Assembly: GCA_027492875.1 (NCBI GenBank)
Contig: JAPUDV010000119.1
Location: forward strand, 1 to 44,141
Direction of reading: 5' to 3'
From: Candidatus Competibacteraceae bacterium
GTDB lineage: Bacteria; Pseudomonadota; Gammaproteobacteria; Competibacterales; Competibacteraceae
DNA length: 44,141 bases
Shown piece after piece: positions 1 through 8,918 of this stretch. Made by a program: the position numbers and the translations under genes. Within the stretch, counting starts at the first letter, position 1, and each line of letters opens with the position of its first letter. Below the pieces are notes generated by a model, which saw only the letters and a program-made list of their open reading frames with translations, was not told the DNA's origin and searched no databases.

Positions 1-218
1 ATACCTACTCCCCGAGGGGAAGTTAGCTATTACCGGGAGGGGTGTGAAGAGTTACCATCAAACAAGGATTCGGGTCGCCCGCCACGCTGGGCCACCGGCG
101 CGGTGGGCGGGATGGTAAAGTTGCGGGCGGCTGTGGCATAAATCGCCGCTCGCAACCATAATTCCGGCGTGCCAGCGCAGCCGCGCCGGTTTTCCCGCCC
201 GCCCCCAACCCTTCCGTC
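1..218. other. Intergenic region upstream of the DedA-PAP2 gene
   Basis: No convincing gene is seen here. A short CCCC-ga-GGGG inverted repeat lies at about 11-20. A weak sigma70-like pair can be drawn on the plus strand: GTGGCA at 133-138 and CATAAT at 157-162 with an 18-base spacer. It is correctly placed for the gene starting at 219 but is only a candidate. Antisense reading frames across this stretch have no recognisable content. Confidence 0.4.
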
Positions 219-2210
219 ATGCCGTCCGAATTCGTCAGCAGCCTGTTCCAATGGGTCGCCGCTCATCCCGGCTGGATGAGCACCGTCATTTTCGCTACCG
301 CGATGGCCGAGTCCCTGACCATCGTCGGCGTCATCATCCCCGGCGCCCTGGTCATGTTCGGCCTGGGGGCGCTGATCGGCCTCGGTCACCTGGAATTCTG
401 GTCGGCCTACGGGTGGTCAACGCTGGGCGCCATCGTCGGCGATGCCATCAGCTTTTGGATTGGCCGGGTATTCCACCAGCGCGTCCGCCGAGTCTGGCCC
501 TTCGCCAAACACCCCGAAATGATTGCCCGCAGCGAGGCCTTCTTCCGCAAGCATGGCGGCAAGGGCGTGCTGTTCGGCCGCTTTTTCGGTCCCGTGCGCG
601 GCACCATTCCCACCGTGGCCGGCATGATGGACATGGCCTGGCGCGATTTCATGGTCGCCAACGTGGTGTCGGCGATACTGTGGGCGCCCGCCTATCTGAT
701 TCCCGGCATGGCCTTCGGCGCATCGCTGGAAATCGCCTCGCGGGTGGCGGGACGGCTGGCGGTGTTGATCCTGATCGTCGCCGCGCTGCTGTGGGCGACC
801 GCCTGGCTGGTCACCCACGCGGCGCGGCTGTTCCAGGCCCACGCCACCGACTGGTCGCAGCGGTTCCATGCCTGGAGCCGGGGCCGGCGTTTCATCGGGC
901 CGATCGGCGCCTCGCTACTGGATCCGGCCCAGGGCGAACTGCGCGGTTTGGCGACGTTGGCGGTGCTGCTGCTGGGCGGGGTGGTGCTGGTCAGCCTCAG
1001 CCTGAGCGCCGCCGGCCGACAGCTGCCCGATGGCCTCGACCAAAGTCTGTACCACTTCTTCCAGGAATTGCGCACGCCGTGGGCCGATGCCCTGATGGCG
1101 TTCACCGCCGAACTGGGCGACTATCAGGTGACGCTGCCGGTCAGCCTGGTGGTGTTCGCCTGGCTGGTCTGGCGACGCAACCGCTCGGCGGCCTGGCACT
1201 GGCTGGCGGCGCTGGGCTTCGGCATGGCCACCAACCTGCTGTTTCGCTGGCTGCTGCCGGTGTCCAGCCCCATCGAGGTCGCACAAGGCGTACAGGGCTA
1301 TTCGTTTCCTTCCAGCCACGCGACGTTCAGTACCCTGGTGTTCGGCTTTCTGGCGGTGCTGATCGCCCGCGAACTTCCGCTGGCCCGCCGCTGGATCGTC
1401 TACCTGGCGGCGGCGTTCATGATCGTGCCAATCGCCTTCGCCCGGCTGTATTTGGGGATTCACTGGCTGACCGACACCTTGGCCGGCCTGTGCCTGGGAT
1501 TGATCTGGGTCACGGTATTGGGCATCGCCTACAACCGCCATCCCAAGGCGGTGCTCCAGTGGCGCGGGCTGCTGGCCTACAGCGCGATCGCCCTGCTGGC
1601 GACCGACCTGCTGCACGTCGGCTTCGACTACGCCGCCGACTTGCAACGCTACCAGCCCAAAACGACGCTGCGGGTGCTGGCGCGGGAGCGGTGGTGGACG
1701 GAGGACTGGCGGCAATTGCCGCAGCAACGGATGGATTTCCGCGGCCACCACCGGCAGGATTTCGTGCTGCAATGGGCGGGCTCGCGCGAGGAACTGGATC
1801 GGCGACTGCGGGAGACCGGCTGGCAACCGGCGCCGGCGGCGGACTTGAAGGGCATGCTGCTGTGGCTGAGCCCGCAGGTGGAATTGCGGGAGTTGCCGGT
1901 ATTGCCTCAGATTCACGACGGCAGCGAGGATGATTTAACGCTGGTGTACTACGGCGCCGATCCGAACACGCGCTGGTTGCTGCGGTTTTGGGACGTGGGC
2001 GCGCGGCTGCTGGAAAGGGAACAGCTCATCTGGGTGGGCAGCGTCAGCCAGCAGAAACTGGAGCCGCACATGGGATTGTTCACCTTCACCATGGACGATC
2101 CGCAAAGCCGCGCGCCGAGCGATTTGCTGGCGCCGGCCTGGCGGGGTTTACGGACCCGGGTGGTCAACGGCGCCAACCCCCAAGAGCGGATCACCCTGAT
2201 TGCCGATTGA
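219..2210 (+). CDS. DedA / PAP2 phosphatase / LssY-C fusion membrane protein
   Basis: A 663-residue inner-membrane protein with three modules. Residues about 10-200 resemble DedA (SNARE-associated) proteins, with ESLTIVGVIIPG near 31-42 and GRFFGPVRGTIPTVAG near 120-135; DedA proteins are linked to lipid-carrier translocation. Residues about 240-440 form a PAP2-type phosphatase core. It has PSSH at 364-367 and R409, H415 and D419 of the third PAP2 motif. The first motif is degenerate: R343-x6-SP replaces K-x6-RP. Residues about 470-663 are a soluble LssY-C-like tail. PAP2 enzymes dephosphorylate lipid phosphates such as undecaprenyl or phosphatidylglycerol phosphate; the actual substrate cannot be read from sequence. 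Several hydrophobic segments are visible. The hydrolase gene follows after 45 bases. Confidence 0.9.
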   Translation: MPSEFVSSLFQWVAAHPGWMSTVIFATAMAESLTIVGVIIPGALVMFGLGALIGLGHLEFWSAYGWSTLGAIVGDAISFWIGRVFHQRVRRVWPFAKHPEMIARSEAFFRKHGGKGVLFGRFFGPVRGTIPTVAGMMDMAWRDFMVANVVSAILWAPAYLIPGMAFGASLEIASRVAGRLAVLILIVAALLWATAWLVTHAARLFQAHATDWSQRFHAWSRGRRFIGPIGASLLDPAQGELRGLATLAVLLLGGVVLVSLSLSAAGRQLPDGLDQSLYHFFQELRTPWADALMAFTAELGDYQVTLPVSLVVFAWLVWRRNRSAAWHWLAALGFGMATNLLFRWLLPVSSPIEVAQGVQGYSFPSSHATFSTLVFGFLAVLIARELPLARRWIVYLAAAFMIVPIAFARLYLGIHWLTDTLAGLCLGLIWVTVLGIAYNRHPKAVLQWRGLLAYSAIALLATDLLHVGFDYAADLQRYQPKTTLRVLARERWWTEDWRQLPQQRMDFRGHHRQDFVLQWAGSREELDRRLRETGWQPAPAADLKGMLLWLSPQVELRELPVLPQIHDGSEDDLTLVYYGADPNTRWLLRFWDVGARLLEREQLIWVGSVSQQKLEPHMGLFTFTMDDPQSRAPSDLLAPAWRGLRTRVVNGANPQERITLIAD

Positions 2211-2255
2211 CGCGATCCGCTCCGGCGGATTCCCAACCCCTGCGAGAGAACGCAC

Positions 2256-2801
2256 ATGTTGATGAGGCTCGAAACATCCTGTCTGTTGGCGGTCGATTTT
2301 CAGGAACGACTGATGCCGGCGGTTCACGACGCCGACCGCGCCGTGGCCAACGGCGCATGGCTGATCCGGATCGCCCAGCGGCTCAACGTGCCGGTGCTGG
2401 CCTCGGAGCAGTATCCGCGGGGGCTGGGCCACGCGGTGGCGGCGATTCGCGAACTGCTGCCGCCGGAGGCGTTCATGGAGAAGCTGCATTTTTCCTGCGC
2501 CGCCGAGCGGGATTGCATGAGGCGCATCGACGCCCTGGACCGCCAGCAAATCATCGTGATCGGCGCCGAAGCGCATGTTTGCGTGCTGCAAACCGCGCTG
2601 GATTTACGGGCGGCCGGCAGGGACGTCTATCTGGTCGCCGACGCCGTTTCTTCCCGGTCGCCGCGCGATGTCGAACTGGCGCTGGAGCGAATGCGCGCCG
2701 AGGGCGTGCGGGTGGTCAGCCGTGAAATGGTGGTCTTCGAGTGGCTGCATCAGGCCGGCGACAACCGCTTCCGCGAGATCAGCCGCGAGTTTTTACGCTA
2801 G
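2256..2801 (+). CDS. Isochorismatase-family cysteine hydrolase
   Basis: A 181-residue cytoplasmic enzyme of the isochorismatase-like fold. The catalytic triad is visible: D14 (LLAVDFQERL), K76 (FMEKLHFS) and C109 (GAEAHVCVLQTA). The cis-peptide region before the cysteine (VIGAEAHVC) is also typical. It most resembles the YcaC-like or ribonuclease-Z-unrelated hydrolase branch whose physiological substrates are mostly unknown, so no reaction is assigned. A GAGAGAA stretch about 6 bases before the ATG serves as ribosome-binding site. The gene lies between the DedA-PAP2 gene and ispG on the same strand, but neither neighbour hints at a substrate. Confidence 0.88.
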   Translation: MLMRLETSCLLAVDFQERLMPAVHDADRAVANGAWLIRIAQRLNVPVLASEQYPRGLGHAVAAIRELLPPEAFMEKLHFSCAAERDCMRRIDALDRQQIIVIGAEAHVCVLQTALDLRAAGRDVYLVADAVSSRSPRDVELALERMRAEGVRVVSREMVVFEWLHQAGDNRFREISREFLR

Positions 2802-2903
2802 GCAAAATGCCGTCGCGGCGGGCGCCAGCCCTGACCGCCATGACCTCATCGCGGCCGGAGTCGCTCCAAACACCGTTTTGTTCAGACCGCTCGGGTAAAC
2901 CCT

Positions 2904-4151
2904 ATGACTCAGGCTCGTTCTCCCCTCCCGCGCCGTTCCCGCGTCGCCGTCCGCATCGGCGCCGTCACGGTTGGCGGCGACGCACCCATCGTGGTGCAGT
3001 CGATGACCAACACCGATACCGCCGATGCCGCCGCCACCGCTGCCCAGATAGCGGAGTTGGCGCAAGCGGGTTCGGAGCTGGTGCGAATCACCGTCAACAA
3101 CGAGGAAGCCGCCGCCGCCGTGCCCGCCATCCGCGAATATCTGGACGCGCGAGGCGTGTCCGTGCCGCTGATCGGCGACTTTCACTTCAACGGCCACCGA
3201 TTGCTCGGCAAATATCCGGCCTGCGCCGAGCGGCTCGATAAATACCGCATCAACCCCGGCAATGTCGGCCGAGGCAAGAAAAAAGACGAGCAGTTCGCCA
3301 CCATCGTCGAAATCGCCTGCCGGCACGACAAGCCGGTGCGGATCGGGGTCAACTGGGGCAGTCTGGACCAGGAATTGGCGGCGCGGCTGATGGACGACAA
3401 CGCCCGCTCGCCGAAACCCCAGCCCGCCAGCGAGGTCATGCACGAGGCGATGATCCTCTCGGCGCTGGACAGCGCGGCGCGGGCCGAGGAGATCGGCCTG
3501 GGCCACGACCGGATCATCCTGTCGGTCAAAATGAGCGGGGTACAGGATTTGATCGCGGTATACCGCAAGCTGGCGGCGCGTTGTGATTACCCGCTGCACC
3601 TCGGTCTTACCGAGGCCGGCATGGGCAGCAAGGGCATCGTCGCCTCCACCGCCGCGCTGGCGGTGTTATTGCAAGAAGGCATCGGCGACACCATTCGTAT
3701 CTCGCTCACCCCCGAACCGGGCGGCAGCCGCAGCCAGGAAGTGATCGTCGCCCAGGAAATCCTGCAGGCGATGGGGCTGCGTTCGTTCGCGCCGGCGGTG
3801 GTGGCCTGCCCCGGCTGCGGGCGCACCAGCAGCGACTATTTTCAGCATTTAGCCCAGCAGATCCAGGGCTACCTGCGCGAACAGATGCCGGTCTGGCGCG
3901 GGCGCTACCCCGGCGTCGAGGAATTGAAGGTGGCGGTGATGGGCTGCGTGGTCAACGGCCCCGGCGAGAGCAAGCAGGCCCACATCGGCATCAGCCTGCC
4001 GGGCGCCGGCGAGGCACCGGTGGCGCCGGTCTACGTCGACGGCGAAAAGACCGTAACGCTCAAGGGCGAGCATATCGCCGCCGAATTCCAGCAAATCGTG
4101 ACCGATTACGTGATCCGCCGCTACGGCGGGCGCGAGCACGTCGCCGGTTGA
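2904..4151 (+). CDS. ispG: 4-hydroxy-3-methylbut-2-enyl diphosphate synthase IspG
   Basis: IspG (GcpE) converts 2-C-methyl-D-erythritol 2,4-cyclodiphosphate to HMBPP in the non-mevalonate isoprenoid pathway, using a [4Fe-4S] cluster. The protein has 415 residues. The three cluster cysteines are C302 and C305 ([12 protein letters not shown]) and C348 ([12 protein letters not shown]). The family signatures [11 protein letters not shown] (31-41), RINPGNVG (115-122) and [11 protein letters not shown] (234-244) are intact. It is somewhat longer than the 372-residue E. coli enzyme. The ribosome-binding site is weak. Its stop codon overlaps the TTG start proposed for mgtE, so the two are probably co-transcribed. 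Confidence 0.97.
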   Translation: MTQARSPLPRRSRVAVRIGAVTVGGDAPIVVQSMTNTDTADAAATAAQIAELAQAGSELVRITVNNEEAAAAVPAIREYLDARGVSVPLIGDFHFNGHRLLGKYPACAERLDKYRINPGNVGRGKKKDEQFATIVEIACRHDKPVRIGVNWGSLDQELAARLMDDNARSPKPQPASEVMHEAMILSALDSAARAEEIGLGHDRIILSVKMSGVQDLIAVYRKLAARCDYPLHLGLTEAGMGSKGIVASTAALAVLLQEGIGDTIRISLTPEPGGSRSQEVIVAQEILQAMGLRSFAPAVVACPGCGRTSSDYFQHLAQQIQGYLREQMPVWRGRYPGVEELKVAVMGCVVNGPGESKQAHIGISLPGAGEAPVAPVYVDGEKTVTLKGEHIAAEFQQIVTDYVIRRYGGREHVAG

Positions 4152-5635
4152 GCGCCATCTCGCCATCCCGGACCCGCGCCTCCACCGTGCCCGATACCGC
4201 CGCTTCCCGCAAATCCACTCACAAGGTGGAGGATCACCTGCGGCAGATCGTCAAGCTGCTGGAGAAGCACCGGCTGGTCGAGACCCTGGTGGACCGCGAC
4301 CGCGCCAGCCCCCGCCACAACCTGATCGAATCGCTGGTGCACCGCCAGCACCTGGTCGAACTGCAACTCAAGCTGCATAGCCTGCACCCGGCGGACATCG
4401 CCTACATTTTGGAGGCGCTGCCGCTGGACGACCGCTTACTGGTCTGGCGGCAGATCGAGGACGGTCGCGGCGGCGAGGTGCTGCTGGAAGTCTCGGATGC
4501 GGTGCGGGATTCGCTGATCGAGACTTTGGAGCGACCGGCGCTGGCGCGGGTGCTGGGACAGCTCGACGCCGACGATTTGGCCGAACTGGCCGAGGCGGTG
4601 CCCGACGACATCCTGATGGAAGTCTTGCTATCGCTGAATGCGCGTGATCGCGACTGGCTGCAAGCCACCATGGCCTATCCGGAAGACGCGGTCGGCCACC
4701 TGATGAGTCAGGATGTGCTGACGGTGCGCGAAAGCCAGCGGGTCGAGCAGGTGCTGCTGTTGCTGCGCGGCCGGAACGATCTACCACCCAACACCGACAC
4801 TCTATTCGTGGTCGACGGCCGCCACCTGCTCAAGGGGGTACTGCCATTGCAGGCGCTGCTGCTCAACGATCCGCGGGAACGGATCGTCGAGCTGATGTTG
4901 GCCGAGCCGGTGATATTCAACTGCAACGAGGACGCCGCCGACGCGGCCCGGGCCTTCGAACGCTACGATCTGGTGTCGGCGCCGGTGGTCAACGAACGTG
5001 GCAAGCTGGTCGGCCGGCTGACGGTGGACGAAGTGATCGACTACATTCGCGAGGAATCGGAGGAAGACGCGCTGAACATGGCCGGCCTGCGCGGCGACGA
5101 GGATTTGTTCGCGCCGATCTGGGACAGCGCCCGCAACCGCTGGTTGTGGCTGTCGGTCAACCTCTGCACCGCCTTCATCGCCTCGCGGGCCATCGGCCTG
5201 TTCGAGGCCACCATCGCCCAGATCGTGGCGCTGGCCACGCTGATGCCGATCGTGGCCGGCATCGGCGGCAACTCCGGTAACCAGACCACCGCCCTGGTGG
5301 TGCGCGGTCTGGCGCTGGGCGAAATCACGCCGGAGAACACCTGGCATCTGGTCTTCAAGGAAATCGGCGTCGGTCTGCTGAACGGTCTGGTCTGGGGCGC
5401 AACGGTGGGGCTGTTCGCCTACCTGCTGTACTGGAGCCTGCCGCTGGGGCTGGTGATGGCGGCGGCGATGTTGCTGAACTTGTTGCTCGCGGCCCTGATG
5501 GGCGTGGCCATTCCCCTGATCCTGCATCGACTGGGACGCGATCCGGCGCTCGGGTCGAGCGTGCTGCTGACCTTCATCACCGACGGCATGGGTTTTTTCA
5601 TCTTTCTGGGGCTGGCGACGGTGTTTCTGCTGTAG
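4148..5635 (+). CDS. mgtE: Magnesium transporter MgtE
   Basis: MgtE is a Mg2+-gated, dimeric Mg2+ channel of the inner membrane. The 495 residues show an alpha-helical N domain with the [13 protein letters not shown] motif near 80-92, then a CBS pair at about 185-310 that senses cytoplasmic Mg2+. Five transmembrane segments follow from about 335 to the C-terminus. The pore signature [17 protein letters not shown] is present, as is [14 protein letters not shown], with the conserved pore aspartate, near the end. The start given is a TTG that overlaps the ispG stop (TTGA). An in-frame GTG at 4187 would shorten the protein by 13 residues and is a real alternative, because neither has a strong ribosome-binding site. 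Confidence 0.93.
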   Translation: MSAISPSRTRASTVPDTAASRKSTHKVEDHLRQIVKLLEKHRLVETLVDRDRASPRHNLIESLVHRQHLVELQLKLHSLHPADIAYILEALPLDDRLLVWRQIEDGRGGEVLLEVSDAVRDSLIETLERPALARVLGQLDADDLAELAEAVPDDILMEVLLSLNARDRDWLQATMAYPEDAVGHLMSQDVLTVRESQRVEQVLLLLRGRNDLPPNTDTLFVVDGRHLLKGVLPLQALLLNDPRERIVELMLAEPVIFNCNEDAADAARAFERYDLVSAPVVNERGKLVGRLTVDEVIDYIREESEEDALNMAGLRGDEDLFAPIWDSARNRWLWLSVNLCTAFIASRAIGLFEATIAQIVALATLMPIVAGIGGNSGNQTTALVVRGLALGEITPENTWHLVFKEIGVGLLNGLVWGATVGLFAYLLYWSLPLGLVMAAAMLLNLLLAALMGVAIPLILHRLGRDPALGSSVLLTFITDGMGFFIFLGLATVFLL

Positions 5636-5656
5636 CGCGGCGGGAACGCCCGCTAC
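5632..5656. terminator. Hairpin between convergent mgtE and lipoprotein genes
   Basis: The stretch can fold as GTAGCG, one bulged C, GGCG, a GGAA loop, CGCC and CGCTAC, giving ten base pairs. It overlaps the mgtE stop codon (5633-5635) and sits 7 bases from the end of the convergent lipoprotein gene. There is no T-tract on either strand, so it may be an RNA 3'-end stabiliser or a factor-dependent site rather than a classic intrinsic terminator. Confidence 0.4.
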
Positions 5657-5662
5657 GGCTCG

Positions 5663-6190
5663 CTAATCCAGGGTCATGACCGGCGCCAGCGTGGCGCGGA
5701 TTTCCGCTACGGTCAGGTGGCTCGGGTTCTGATCGCTGTTCTGCAAATGCCCACAGGCCAGCCGGAACACATCCGGCTGCCGTTCGGAACGCAGGTACAG
5801 GTAAGTGGTGAACAGCAGCAGATGAGGACCTTCCCGCTCGAACAATCCGACGTAACGCAGACCAGAAACCCGGCTGGAGAAAATTTCCCACTCGCGACCG
5901 ACCCGTTCCACGGTAAACCGATCCGCCCGCACGGCGCGCGGCGAATCGTTAACGGTCAGCACTTCCAGCCGGCAGACGGCGTCGTAGCGATACCGGTCGC
6001 CGATGGCCGTGCCCTGGATGTTGACCCCCGCCTGACCCGGCGGAACGACCAGATCCCGGTGCAGATCGAGCACGGTTCCGGCCGCAATGCGATAGGCGGG
6101 AGCCTGGCCTTCATAGTCCAGCGCCTGGCAGGCGGCCAGCAGTAACGAAACCGCCAGCAATAGCCCAGCCACCCGGAAATTCACCTTCAT
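5663..6190 (-). CDS. Putative lipoprotein of unknown function
   Basis: A 175-residue protein I do not recognise. The N-terminus is a clear lipoprotein signal: a basic start (MKVNFR), a hydrophobic stretch, and the lipobox LLAAC with C21 as the lipidated residue. The mature part is mostly beta-type sequence without repeats. It has a second and third cysteine (in AVCRLEV and RLACGHL) that could form a disulfide in the periplasm. It lies 8 bases downstream of the unknown gene at 6199-6666 and probably shares its transcript. It converges with mgtE. Membrane anchoring is predicted from the signal; which membrane is not known. Confidence 0.8.
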   Translation of the reverse strand: MKVNFRVAGLLLAVSLLLAACQALDYEGQAPAYRIAAGTVLDLHRDLVVPPGQAGVNIQGTAIGDRYRYDAVCRLEVLTVNDSPRAVRADRFTVERVGREWEIFSSRVSGLRYVGLFEREGPHLLLFTTYLYLRSERQPDVFRLACGHLQNSDQNPSHLTVAEIRATLAPVMTLD

Positions 6191-6198
6191 GGCTGGCG

Positions 6199-6666
6199 CT
6201 ACCCGTTAACCGGGGTCGAGCATCGGGCCGCTCGTCGCGGCCGCTGGTGGATCTCGCTCACTTTCAGTTGATGCTTGTAGGCGCGAAGCAGATTCAGCAC
6301 CGATTCCACGTAATCATGCGAGGAAAGCTCCTCGTCAGCATAGCGCTGCAACAGATTCAACCAGCGGGCGTGAACGGCGCATGGCGACGACTCATCGCCC
6401 CCCGTCAGCGGGCAATCGACGCAGCGCATCTGGGTCAGGGCATCGATCACGGCCTGTCTCCGCCACTGGCGGCGATACTGCAAGGCGTAGGTTTCTATCC
6501 ATTCCAACGCCCGCGCCTGCCGCTCTGCGGCGGGAAATGGCCGGATATAGCGTTCGATAGCCGCAACCTGTTGCAGTAGAAATTCCGTGTCGGACAGCTC
6601 CAGGTCGTGAGTGTCCCCCACAAAACGAGTGAGAAGCGCAAGCGTCGGATCATCTACGATATTCAT
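6199..6666 (-). CDS. Unknown protein with CxxC motif, divergent from parA
   Basis: A 155-residue predicted soluble, mostly helical protein with no family I recognise. The frame is open to 6906, but the part above the ATG at 6666 is low-complexity intergenic sequence and a good minus-strand promoter lies inside it, so translation most likely begins at 6666 (MNIVDDPTLALL). The central part carries MRCVDCPLTGG and SSPCAVHARW, which together give three cysteines and a histidine that could bind a metal. The rest is rich in Arg, Leu and Glu. The lipoprotein gene follows after 8 bases. The head-to-head arrangement with parA suggests shared regulation, which is inference. Confidence 0.7.
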   Translation of the reverse strand: MNIVDDPTLALLTRFVGDTHDLELSDTEFLLQQVAAIERYIRPFPAAERQARALEWIETYALQYRRQWRRQAVIDALTQMRCVDCPLTGGDESSPCAVHARWLNLLQRYADEELSSHDYVESVLNLLRAYKHQLKVSEIHQRPRRAARCSTPVNG

Positions 6667-6709
6667 GATTGTTTCTGCTTGGCGAAACCCCTTGACATCG
6701 GGCAATTCC

Positions 6710-6738
6710 ACTATAGCAATAATTGTTGCGCCGCACAA
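6710..6738 (-). promoter_or_regulatory. Sigma70-type promoter for the 6666-5663 gene pair
   Basis: On the minus strand, TTGTGC (6738-6733) and TATAGT (6715-6710) are separated by exactly 17 bases. Transcription would start near 6703, about 37 bases before the ATG at 6666. The match and spacing are the best of any promoter seen in the window. Confidence 0.5.
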
Positions 6739-6841
6739 ATCCTGCGTTCGACATCTCGGGGAAAAATGTGGTCTGGCGACCGTCGCGACAATCGCCGGAC
6801 ACCGATCCGACCGATCCATCCTCTCGACGCCTCCGCGTGGC

Positions 6842-6871
6842 TTGACTACACTTGTTTGAAACCACAGTAAA
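6842..6871 (+). promoter_or_regulatory. parA: Candidate parA promoter
   Basis: TTGACT at 6842-6847 is followed after 18 bases by AGTAAA at 6866-6871, just upstream of the parA ATG at 6887. The -35 is good and the -10 is weak. The resulting leader would be very short. Confidence 0.25.
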
Positions 6872-6886
6872 ACCACGGAAACCGCC

Positions 6887-7651
6887 ATGCGCCGAGTCGT
6901 TTTCAATCAGAAAGGGGGAGTGGGTAAATCCACCATCGCGTGCAATCTGGCCGCCATCAGCGCGGCGCGCGGGCGACGGACCCTGCTAGTGGACCTGGAC
7001 CCGCAAGCCAACGCATCCCGCTATCTGCTGGGCAACGCCCTGGACGAGCAGAAAAAAACCCTCGCGCACTTTTTCGACGACATCCTGACCTACAAGCTGT
7101 TTCCCGATAAACCGGAGGCCTATGTCGCTCGGACCCCTTTCCCCAACCTCGGCGTGCTGCCGTCCGACTCTCGGCTGGAGGAGCTGCAACTCAAGCTGGA
7201 ATCCCGCTACAAGATGTACAAGCTGCGCGAGGCGCTGGAAACCCTCAAGGAATTCGACGACATCTTCATCGACACGCCCCCGGCGCTGAATTTCTACACC
7301 CGCTCGGCGCTGATCGCCGCCGACACCTGCCTGATCCCCTTCGATTGCGACGACTTTTCCCGCCGTGCCCTCTATACCCTGATGGACAGCGTCCGTGAAA
7401 TCCAGGCCGACCACAATCGCGCGCTGCGGGTGGAGGGCATCGTGGTCAACCACTATCAGGCCCGCGCCAATTTGCCGGTGCGGCTGGTCGAAGAATTGCG
7501 CAGCGAAGGCTTGCCGGTGCTGGAAGCGTTTCTGTCCGCCTCGATCAAGATCCGCGAGTCGCACGCGCAGGCCCGACCGATGATCCATCTCGATCCCAAG
7601 CACAAGCTCAGCCGCGAGTTCGAGGCGCTTTACAGCTTGCTGCACGGCTGA
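6887..7651 (+). CDS. ParA-family ATPase (orphan, no ParB alongside)
   Basis: A 254-residue deviant-Walker P-loop ATPase of the ParA/MinD group. The Walker A motif KGGVGKST is at residues 9-16 with the signature lysine. The DLDPQAN motif is near 38-44, and a Walker B-type FIDTPPALN follows near 129-137. These proteins use ATP-dependent dimerisation on DNA or membranes to position plasmids, chromosomes, chemoreceptor arrays or carboxysomes. No ParB-like gene or parS-like repeats are visible beside it, and it is shorter than Soj-ParB operon ParAs that carry an N-terminal HTH. It therefore looks like an orphan positioning ATPase. The divergent Cys-bearing protein and lipoprotein are possible partners only by position. 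Confidence 0.88.
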   Translation: MRRVVFNQKGGVGKSTIACNLAAISAARGRRTLLVDLDPQANASRYLLGNALDEQKKTLAHFFDDILTYKLFPDKPEAYVARTPFPNLGVLPSDSRLEELQLKLESRYKMYKLREALETLKEFDDIFIDTPPALNFYTRSALIAADTCLIPFDCDDFSRRALYTLMDSVREIQADHNRALRVEGIVVNHYQARANLPVRLVEELRSEGLPVLEAFLSASIKIRESHAQARPMIHLDPKHKLSREFEALYSLLHG

Positions 7652-7701
7652 ACCCGCCCGCTGGGCCGGTAACGCCTCGAATCGCATGCGATGAGTATGC
7701 C

Positions 7702-7716
7702 CGGATCGCCGATCCG
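7702..7716. repeat. Small inverted repeat between convergent genes
   Basis: CGGATC-gcc-GATCCG lies between the convergent parA (ends 7651) and glycosyltransferase (ends 7720) genes. A perfect 10-base palindrome TCGCATGCGA lies just before it at 7682-7691. No T-tract follows, so termination is only possible, not shown. Confidence 0.3.
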
Positions 7717-7719
7717 CCG

Positions 7720-8886
7720 TTAGACCGAGCCCCGACCCGCCCGAATCTGTGCGTAAAACGCCAGCAGCGTCTGGGCTGGGCCGTCCGCCGCCCAATGCCG
7801 GGCGTATTCCCGCCCCTCCTGGCCCAGCCGATTTCGCAGCACGGCATCGTCCAGCAACCGGCGCACCTGGGCAGCGAAGTCCGCCACCTCCTCCTCCGCC
7901 ACCAATGCGCCCTTCCCCGCCGTCAGGATGTCGCGGGTACCCATGACGGCGGTGGACACCACCGGCACTCCCAAACTCATGGCTTCCAGCAAGACCAAGC
8001 CCTGGGTTTCGGTGCGCGAGGCGAACACGAACGCATCGCCGGCCTGATAGCAGCTCGCCAGATCGGTCCCGCGCGCCAGATAACCCACGAACCGCAGGTT
8101 GTCCAACACTCCGAGCTCGCCCGCCAGCCGCCGCAAGCGCCCTTCGGCCGGCCCCTCGCCGGCGACGATCAGCACGATATCGGGATGGCGGGTCTGCTTG
8201 AGCGCCCGGACCACCTCGAGCAAGAATTCGATGTTCTTCTCGAACGCCACCCGGCCCACGAACACCAGCGTCGGCTGATCGGCGGCGATGCGGTGCCGAA
8301 CGCGAAACCCCTCTCTGTCGCCTTCCTCAAAGGCATCCAGCGGCATACCGGTCGGGATCACCCGCATGGCCGTTCGCACGCCATAGCGTTCCAGTACCTC
8401 GCGCATCGCTTGCGAGGGCGCCACCAGTCCATCCAAACGATTGCACTGGCGGCGCGAGAACAATCGGGCGACCGCCCGCCAGGCGTTCTTCGGCAGCACC
8501 GGCAGGTAATGAAACAGATATTCTTCGAAAAAGGTGTGATAGGTTTCGACGCAGGGCACGCCCCAGCGCCGCGCCAGCCGGAGGCCGGCGTAGTGGGCGA
8601 CAAACGGGGTCTGGACGTGAACCAGATCGAAGCCCCGGCCGTTCAGCGCCCGCAAGCGTCGGTCCAGCGGTCCCGACCGCATCATCCGGTCCTCGGGATC
8701 GAACAGCACTTGGCGAGACGGCACCCGGCTGACACCCTCCTCCTCTTCGGCGGGCTGGCCGTACTCCGGCGCCACCACCCAGACCTCGTGCCCCAGTCGT
8801 TGCAGCTCGCGCCGAAAGGTCTGGATCGACGTGGATACGCCGTTCACACGCGGAAAATACACGTCGGAAAGCATTAGAATTTTCAT
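7720..8886 (-). CDS. GT4-type glycosyltransferase
   Basis: A 388-residue GT-B fold glycosyltransferase of the group-1/GT4 type. The N-terminal acceptor domain begins KILMLSDVYFPRVNGVSTSI, as in enzymes that transfer sugars or mannose to lipid carriers, for example the PimB/MgtA-like diacylglycerol glycosyltransferases. The C-terminal donor domain contains VFVGRVAFEKNIEFLLE and the E-x7-E motif in TETQGLVLLEAMSLGVPV, followed by GTRDIL. No signal peptide or membrane span is seen, so it acts at the cytoplasmic side. GAGG six bases before the ATG is a good ribosome-binding site. Its start is only 32 bases from that of the divergent sirtuin gene. Donor and acceptor cannot be told from the sequence. 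Confidence 0.9.
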   Translation of the reverse strand: MKILMLSDVYFPRVNGVSTSIQTFRRELQRLGHEVWVVAPEYGQPAEEEEGVSRVPSRQVLFDPEDRMMRSGPLDRRLRALNGRGFDLVHVQTPFVAHYAGLRLARRWGVPCVETYHTFFEEYLFHYLPVLPKNAWRAVARLFSRRQCNRLDGLVAPSQAMREVLERYGVRTAMRVIPTGMPLDAFEEGDREGFRVRHRIAADQPTLVFVGRVAFEKNIEFLLEVVRALKQTRHPDIVLIVAGEGPAEGRLRRLAGELGVLDNLRFVGYLARGTDLASCYQAGDAFVFASRTETQGLVLLEAMSLGVPVVSTAVMGTRDILTAGKGALVAEEEVADFAAQVRRLLDDAVLRNRLGQEGREYARHWAADGPAQTLLAFYAQIRAGRGSV

Positions 8887-8918
8887 GAGATCCTCAACCG
8901 TCCCAGCGAGGCTGCGCC

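Noticed and set aside
251..1933. A 560-residue frame overlapping the DedA-PAP2 gene
   Set aside because: Wrong-frame translation of a clear membrane protein; Arg/Gly-rich with no domain.
6887..7651. A complete parABS locus
   Set aside because: No ParB-like gene and no parS-like palindromes are visible near the ATPase.
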